Shown: one piece after another, positions 60,078-64,000 of the stretch | Numbering within the stretch: position 1 is the stretch's first letter | Layout of the letters: the number at the start of each line of letters is the position of its first letter | NCBI GenBank assembly: GCA_015066525.1 | Contig: SVOG01000042.1 | Span: forward strand, 1 to 64,000 | DNA: 64,000 nt | Direction of reading: 5' to 3' | Source: Oscillospiraceae bacterium | GTDB taxonomy: Bacteria; Bacillota; Clostridia; Oscillospirales; Acutalibacteraceae | The notes under the pieces: model-generated | What the model was told of the DNA's origin: nothing | The model's database searches: none | Seen by the model: only the letters and a program-made list of their open reading frames with translations | Position numbers and translations under genes: made by a program

Positions 60078-60936
60078 CAATGATATCCGACAACCCGTTC
60101 ATAATCGCCGCGGCGACATCGGGCTTGTTCATCGTATAAATATGGATATTATTGACACCGTTTGCCATCAGGTCGATAATCTGCTCGGTTGCATAGATGA
60201 TGCCCGCCTGCTTCATTGACTTCGGGTCGTCGCCGAAGCGCTCCATAATGCGATAAAACTTCTTCGGCACGGAGCAGTTGGACAGTTCGATGCTGCGCAT
60301 AATCTGCTTCGCATTCGTAATCGGCATAATGCCCGCGATAATCGGCACATTGATACCCTTAATGCGGCACATCTCATAGAAATTCAGAAATTTGTCGTTA
60401 TCAAAAAACATCTGCGAGGTCAGAAACTGCGCGCCGCAGTCGACTTTATATTTCAGATAACCGATATCCTCCACGCGGTCGCGGCTCTCGGGATGAATCT
60501 CGGGATAGCATGCGCCGCCGATACAGAAATCGCCCATTTCCTTAATCTCGTTAATCAGTTGATAGGCATGCTCGAAATACTGCTTGTCGGGAAAAACAAA
60601 GCCCTCGGGAATATCGCCGCGCAGCGCAAGGATATTCTCAATTCCGTTTTCCTGGAGTTCATTCACCACATGATGAATCTTGTCGCGGGTGGAGGTAAGG
60701 CAGGTGAGATGCGATAGGGGTGCCACGCCGCTATTCTTAATCTCGTTGGCAATCTCGGTCGTAAATCCCGACTGCGTGCCCGCTGCACCGTAGGTCACGC
60801 TCATAAAAGACGGCTTTGCGTCGCACATCTCGCGCACAACCGTCTTCGTGCTCTCGATCTTGTCCCACTGCTTGGGAGGGAACACCTCGAAGGAAACCGT
60901 CACTCTGCTTTTTTGAAGAATCTCGCTGATTTTCAT
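60070..60936 (-). CDS. metF: 5,10-methylenetetrahydrofolate reductase
   Basis: A 288-aa flavoprotein reducing methylenetetrahydrofolate to methyltetrahydrofolate, the methyl donor of MetH. The TIM-barrel motifs VSFEVFPPKQWDK, MSVTYGAAG, LTCLTSTRDKI, ALRGDIP and FLTSQMFFDNDKF are all present. The start is ATG 60936 (AGGGTG upstream); the ORF track begins at a GTG three codons earlier. It is the first gene of the metF-activation domain-metH transcript. In anaerobes such enzymes may use reduced ferredoxin or NADH. Confidence 0.94.
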   Translation of the reverse strand: MKISEILQKSRVTVSFEVFPPKQWDKIESTKTVVREMCDAKPSFMSVTYGAAGTQSGFTTEIANEIKNSGVAPLSHLTCLTSTRDKIHHVVNELQENGIENILALRGDIPEGFVFPDKQYFEHAYQLINEIKEMGDFCIGGACYPEIHPESRDRVEDIGYLKYKVDCGAQFLTSQMFFDNDKFLNFYEMCRIKGINVPIIAGIMPITNAKQIMRSIELSNCSVPKKFYRIMERFGDDPKSMKQAGIIYATEQIIDLMANGVNNIHIYTMNKPDVAAAIMNGLSDIIDG

Positions 60937-60965
60937 ACAAATCACCCTAAATTGATATAAAATAA

Positions 60966-60993
60966 ATTATAGCACGAATTCCTACTTTGTCAA
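60966..60993 (-). promoter_or_regulatory. Promoter of the metF-metH transcript
   Basis: A consensus TTGACA, a 16-bp spacer and TGC-TATAAT on the minus strand, 29 bp before metF. There is no room for an S-box, T-box or cobalamin riboswitch between this and the start codon. Confidence 0.8.
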
Positions 60994-60999
60994 TATGAT

Positions 61000-62370
61000 T
61001 TAACTGAGGATGGCGGTGACAATCGTATCGGCAGGGACAAAAAGCGTTTGGCAAAACGCACCGTCGTAAACGGTCGTCAGTTTCTCCTGCTGATTCGAAG
61101 AAATCACCCGCATCGTGCTGAAATCGCCCGCGATGTCGAGCGTGTTATCCGCGCCTTCATTCACCGCGACAAGCACCGTTTTACCCTCGGGTGTGCGGAA
61201 AGCGAAGGCGTTAAAGTCGTTATTGTCCTCCGTCGGGCGCAGACCGATATCGAGCGCCACGGAACCCTTCGGAACATATTTAGAGAAATGCGCGTAGCCG
61301 TAGTAACGCTCGGCAACGCTCCACTCGCTGAAGTCCGCACTCGCGGAAATCAGGCTGTCGGCATAGTCAAGACCGTCCTCGTGTTTTGCAATCCCGTTTA
61401 CGGCAACCCACGAGGTCCAGGTAACCGCCCGGCAGATGGTCATATCCTGCCCGATAATGCGCGCGGTAATCAGCGCGCCCTTGAAGTCACGCGTATGATG
61501 CTTACACGGCAGCTCGCACCACTCCGTCATATCGAAACGATACTGCGGGTGCGCCATCACAATCTGCTTGCAGAATTCGCGGCGTGATTCGGGAGAATGA
61601 TCCACATGGTAGGAATGATACGCGATAATATCCGTCACGCTCATAATCTCGTCGTCCGCAAGAATTGCCCAGAGATATTTCGGTGTGGTCTGGAGCAGCT
61701 CACCGCTCTCGGGAATGCAGAGCTTTACGGGCATATTGCGGCGCTTAATCTCCGTGGCGAAAATATGCAGCACCTCGGCAACCTCCTCGGGCTCATAGTG
61801 ACAGCCCTCCTGCCACACGACGTCGCCGCCCCATTTCCACTGCGGCTCGTTAATCGGGCTGATATAATCGACGGGCAGTCCCTCGTCGAGGAAGTGCTGC
61901 GTCACTGTCAGAAAATAATCGGCAAATGCCTTATATTTCGATTTGGGGATATTGCAGGTATGCATCAGCAGTCCGCCCGACGCCTGCCCTGTCGCGGTCT
62001 GGGAGTAATGCGGCGAATTCGCAAAGAGAATCAGGGTGTCAACATTACCCGTCGCCACCGCTTTTTTCATCACCTCGACGGCAGTTTTATCGCGCGAGAA
62101 ATCCCACGAGGTCTCCTCCTTCTCCTTATCGAAGAGCATCATCGACTCCGTTCTGCGCCACGGGTCGGGCACGCGGCAGTTCGTCTCGTCCGTGCCGCCG
62201 CCGACATTATAACGGTAGATATTCAGACCGAGTCCGTCGTCGCCGTAGAGCAAATCAATAATCTTGTCCTGCGTGTCACTGTCCGCGCACGCCTGGCTCC
62301 ACCAGCACGCCGATGTGCCCCAGCCTTTAATAGTCTGTAAATCCTTTGCTGCGTCTAAATGAATTTTCAT
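61000..62370 (-). CDS. GH30-family glycoside hydrolase, probably cytosolic
   Basis: A 456-aa (beta/alpha)8 glycosidase resembling GH30 enzymes (endo-galactanase, glucosylceramidase-like). The start KGWGTSACWWSQACADS, the region YRYNVGGGTDETNC, and SPHYSQTATG match. The acid/base Glu lies in ISPINEPQWKWGG and the nucleophile is probably Glu in FDMTEWCELP. No signal peptide follows the chosen start (ATG 62370, AAAGGCGG upstream), unlike many GH30 enzymes, so imported oligosaccharides are the likely substrate. The ORF-track start is 20 codons earlier. It is divergent from a HAD phosphatase gene. Confidence 0.85.
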   Translation of the reverse strand: MKIHLDAAKDLQTIKGWGTSACWWSQACADSDTQDKIIDLLYGDDGLGLNIYRYNVGGGTDETNCRVPDPWRRTESMMLFDKEKEETSWDFSRDKTAVEVMKKAVATGNVDTLILFANSPHYSQTATGQASGGLLMHTCNIPKSKYKAFADYFLTVTQHFLDEGLPVDYISPINEPQWKWGGDVVWQEGCHYEPEEVAEVLHIFATEIKRRNMPVKLCIPESGELLQTTPKYLWAILADDEIMSVTDIIAYHSYHVDHSPESRREFCKQIVMAHPQYRFDMTEWCELPCKHHTRDFKGALITARIIGQDMTICRAVTWTSWVAVNGIAKHEDGLDYADSLISASADFSEWSVAERYYGYAHFSKYVPKGSVALDIGLRPTEDNNDFNAFAFRTPEGKTVLVAVNEGADNTLDIAGDFSTMRVISSNQQEKLTTVYDGAFCQTLFVPADTIVTAILS

Positions 62371-62401
62371 AGGACTACCGCCTTTACATTTCAATGAATT
62401 T

Positions 62402-62430
62402 ATTATAAAATTATATTCATAATAAGTCAA
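62402..62430 (-). promoter_or_regulatory. Promoter of the GH30 gene
   Basis: TTGACT, a 17-bp spacer and TATAAT on the minus strand, 31 bp before the GH30 start, in the divergent region with the HAD gene. Confidence 0.7.
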
Positions 62431-62445
62431 ACAAAAGGTGCAAAT

Positions 62446-63276
62446 ATGTATAAAAAAATTGAATTAATCGGCACGGACCTCGACGGCACGCTCCTCACCG
62501 ACGACAAAACCCTGTCGCCCGCTACGGTAAATGCCGTCAAAAAAGCCTACGCCGCAGGCATTCATATCGTGCCCATCACGGGCAGACCGCTGAAAGGGAT
62601 TCCCGCCTGCGTGCGCGAACGCGAAGAAATTGAATATATTATCGCCAGTAACGGCGCGCATATCTACGATGTCAAAAATGACAGGGACATCTACTCCGGC
62701 GCCATCGACAGCGAGAAAAGCCGCGCGCTGATTGACCGGCTGCGAAAACTCGACTGTATGTTTGAGCCATTTGCGGATGGCGCGGGATATGCAGAAAAAG
62801 ATGTATTTGACTATTACATCAAAACCTTTCGCGGCACGCCGCTCGAGGATTACTTCTTCTCGTCGCGCATTGTCTGCGAACGCTACGAGAAGTTATTTGA
62901 CGGGAAAAGCCGTCGGGCGGACGAAATCTTCATCAACTGCGCCGACGAAGCAATACGCGAAAGCGTCATTAAAATCACAAATGACCTCGGCGGACTGCAG
63001 TACTGCAATCTCGGCGACCGGTTCATCGAGGTCACGAAGGCAGGCACCGACAAGGGCACGGCACTTGCAAAAATCTGCGCGCATCTCGGCATTTCTGTCG
63101 ACAACACCATCGCCTTCGGCGACGGCGAAAACGATTTACAGTTTATGCAGACGGCGGGCATCTCCGTCGCAATGGAAAACGCCTTCCCCGTCATCAAAAA
63201 CGCCGCCGACATCATCACAAAATCCAATAACGACGACGGCGTGGCAGCCATCCTGAACGAAATACTGCGCCCATAA
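62446..63276 (+). CDS. HAD-superfamily (Cof-type) phosphatase
   Basis: A 276-aa cytosolic HAD-IIB hydrolase. Motif I is GTDLDGTLLTDD (nucleophile Asp with DxD), motif II is VPITGRP, and motifs III/IV lie in TDKGTALAKIC and AFGDGENDLQFM. The cap covers roughly residues 90-190. Family members dephosphorylate sugar phosphates, flavin precursors or pyridoxal phosphate; the actual substrate is not evident. The divergent GH30 gene may hint at sugar phosphates, but this is weak. An AAAGG-like Shine-Dalgarno precedes the ATG. Confidence 0.87.
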   Translation: MYKKIELIGTDLDGTLLTDDKTLSPATVNAVKKAYAAGIHIVPITGRPLKGIPACVREREEIEYIIASNGAHIYDVKNDRDIYSGAIDSEKSRALIDRLRKLDCMFEPFADGAGYAEKDVFDYYIKTFRGTPLEDYFFSSRIVCERYEKLFDGKSRRADEIFINCADEAIRESVIKITNDLGGLQYCNLGDRFIEVTKAGTDKGTALAKICAHLGISVDNTIAFGDGENDLQFMQTAGISVAMENAFPVIKNAADIITKSNNDDGVAAILNEILRP

Positions 63277-63277
63277 T

Positions 63278-63308
63278 AAAAAGGACAAGATTATTTCTTG
63301 TCCTTTTT
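63278..63308. terminator. Bidirectional terminator at the right end
   Basis: AAAAAGGACAAGA/TCTTGTCCTTTTT, a 13-bp stem with a 5-nt loop, between the convergent HAD and DUF2238-like genes. The stop of the latter lies inside it. Confidence 0.88.
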
Positions 63309-63971
63309 CTGATTGCGCACCACAATCATAAATATCATACCGATGACGCCGCCGATGGTATTCATCATCATATCCGTCACCGTATCAAACAATCCGAGGT
63401 AACCGTACTCGTTTCGAAAACGCGTAATATCGTACGCTGCAGTCTCCTCGCCCGCCTTGGCGAGCTGGAGATTCGTGCCATGCAGGGTATCCATCAGAAA
63501 TTCATAAAACTCCCAGCCCACTGCGATGGAGAGCGCAAACATCAGGCTGAAAATCGCGGCAAGCGTCGCGGCGCATTCCCCCTTCTTGCGCTGGATAATC
63601 ACCGCAAAATCGTAGCCGAACACGGCGCACACCATACCCGACATAATATGCATAAATTCATCAAACCATTTATAGTGGTCAAAAAGCCCGAGATACGAGC
63701 CAAAGACGATGCCGATGAAAATGATGATATTGAGCATCGTCTGATTCAGCGGAGGCACCTCTTCAATAAAGGAGCCGTTGCCGAGTATCTGGAACAAATC
63801 CCACAGATGCGTGAAGATAAAGCAGAACACACTCTCAAATCCCATCACCAAATCGCCGTGGACAAACGAGTACGCGGCGCAAACAATCATCGCCGCGCGC
63901 ACGATAATCCAGAAGATAAGCTGCGCTGCGGGCACGTCCTTATAATTTACTTTTTTCACCTTGTAAGTCAT
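63291..63971 (-). CDS. DUF2238/YjdF-like integral membrane protein
   Basis: A 226-aa membrane protein with about six helices. The block FDHYKWFDEFMHIMSGMVCAVFGYD and the GWEFYEFLMDTLHGTN and YDTVTDMMMNTIGG-like (FDTVTDMMMNTIGG) motifs match the DUF2238/YjdF family, whose conserved Asp/His/Glu residues suggest a membrane-embedded metal or lipid-active site. The function is not established. AAGGCGG is upstream of the start. Nothing recognisable lies in the last 29 bases. Confidence 0.8.
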   Translation of the reverse strand: MTYKVKKVNYKDVPAAQLIFWIIVRAAMIVCAAYSFVHGDLVMGFESVFCFIFTHLWDLFQILGNGSFIEEVPPLNQTMLNIIIFIGIVFGSYLGLFDHYKWFDEFMHIMSGMVCAVFGYDFAVIIQRKKGECAATLAAIFSLMFALSIAVGWEFYEFLMDTLHGTNLQLAKAGEETAAYDITRFRNEYGYLGLFDTVTDMMMNTIGGVIGMIFMIVVRNQKKDKK

Positions 63972-64000
63972 ATCTGTATCCGCCTTGCACTATATTAATG

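Overview
The window looks like a chromosome segment from an anaerobic gut clostridium of the Oscillospiraceae/Ruminococcaceae type (Firmicutes). This is inferred from gene content: a Mre/PBP2 cell-shape operon, an RNase Y gene, a T-box leader on leuA, a PdaA-type muramic acid deacetylase that hints at spore formation, LicD and CpsC/CpsD-style surface glycan genes, an IscR/Rrf2-type regulator, and Ruminococcus-style Ig-like surface modules. Coding DNA is moderately GC-rich. Intergenic DNA is AT-rich, with textbook TTGACA/TATAAT promoters. No rRNA, tRNA, intact insertion sequence, prophage or CRISPR array was found.

Layout. 1-11 kb (minus strand): partial helix-turn-helix-like start at the edge; then, in transcription order, prfB, pdaA-like deacetylase, mreB-mreC-mreD-PBP2, mgsA, hisS-aspS-yfbR. 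11-15 kb (plus): zinc-ribbon membrane protein, galU, an unknown gene, a CPBP protease and tadA. 15-22 kb (minus): leuA-leuB under a T-box leader that carries a perfect 52-bp tandem duplication, a decayed low-complexity coding remnant, and a three-gene ABC importer (binding protein, permease, ATPase) with a palindromic intergenic element. 22-24 kb (plus): RNase Y and a Dabb protein. 24-36.3 kb (plus): a surface polysaccharide locus with chain-length regulator, tyrosine kinase, initiating sugar transferase, three glycosyltransferases, a radical SAM protein, a DUF6625-like glycosyltransferase, Wzy-like polymerase, Wzx-like flippase and LicD, reading from one strong promoter to one strong terminator.

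36.3-48 kb: a TetR regulator facing an SDR-GPH transporter pair, fumC, a family I.5-type lipase broken by a frameshift, a thioredoxin/flavoprotein reductase/glutathione peroxidase operon behind a promoter with a PerR/Fur-like overlap, a secreted protein controlled by a cobalamin riboswitch, rlmH, walJ and murA. 48-64 kb: nadB-nadC, orphan iolB with a PHP phosphoesterase, a secreted LCAT-like hydrolase, a second GPH transporter paired with a membrane-anchored protein, an Rrf2 regulator, a metF/activation-domain/metH operon, a cytosolic GH30 glycosidase, a HAD phosphatase and a DUF2238-like membrane protein.

The most interesting unit is at 43.8-45.65 kb. A complete promoter, cobalamin riboswitch and intrinsic terminator precede a single gene for an exported protein. 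That protein's first ~300 residues look like the alpha/alpha toroid of transcobalamin and intrinsic factor, and it ends in surface-type beta modules. No B12 transport gene lies nearby, but the same window encodes a B12-dependent methionine synthase with its activation domain as a separate protein. I propose that the exported protein captures corrinoids at the cell surface; this is inference and needs testing. Secondary points are the T-box duplication, the frameshifted lipase, the flavoprotein reductase without the NADPH-binding arginine motif, prfB without its programmed frameshift, and a set of dissimilar but thematically related palindromic intergenic repeats.
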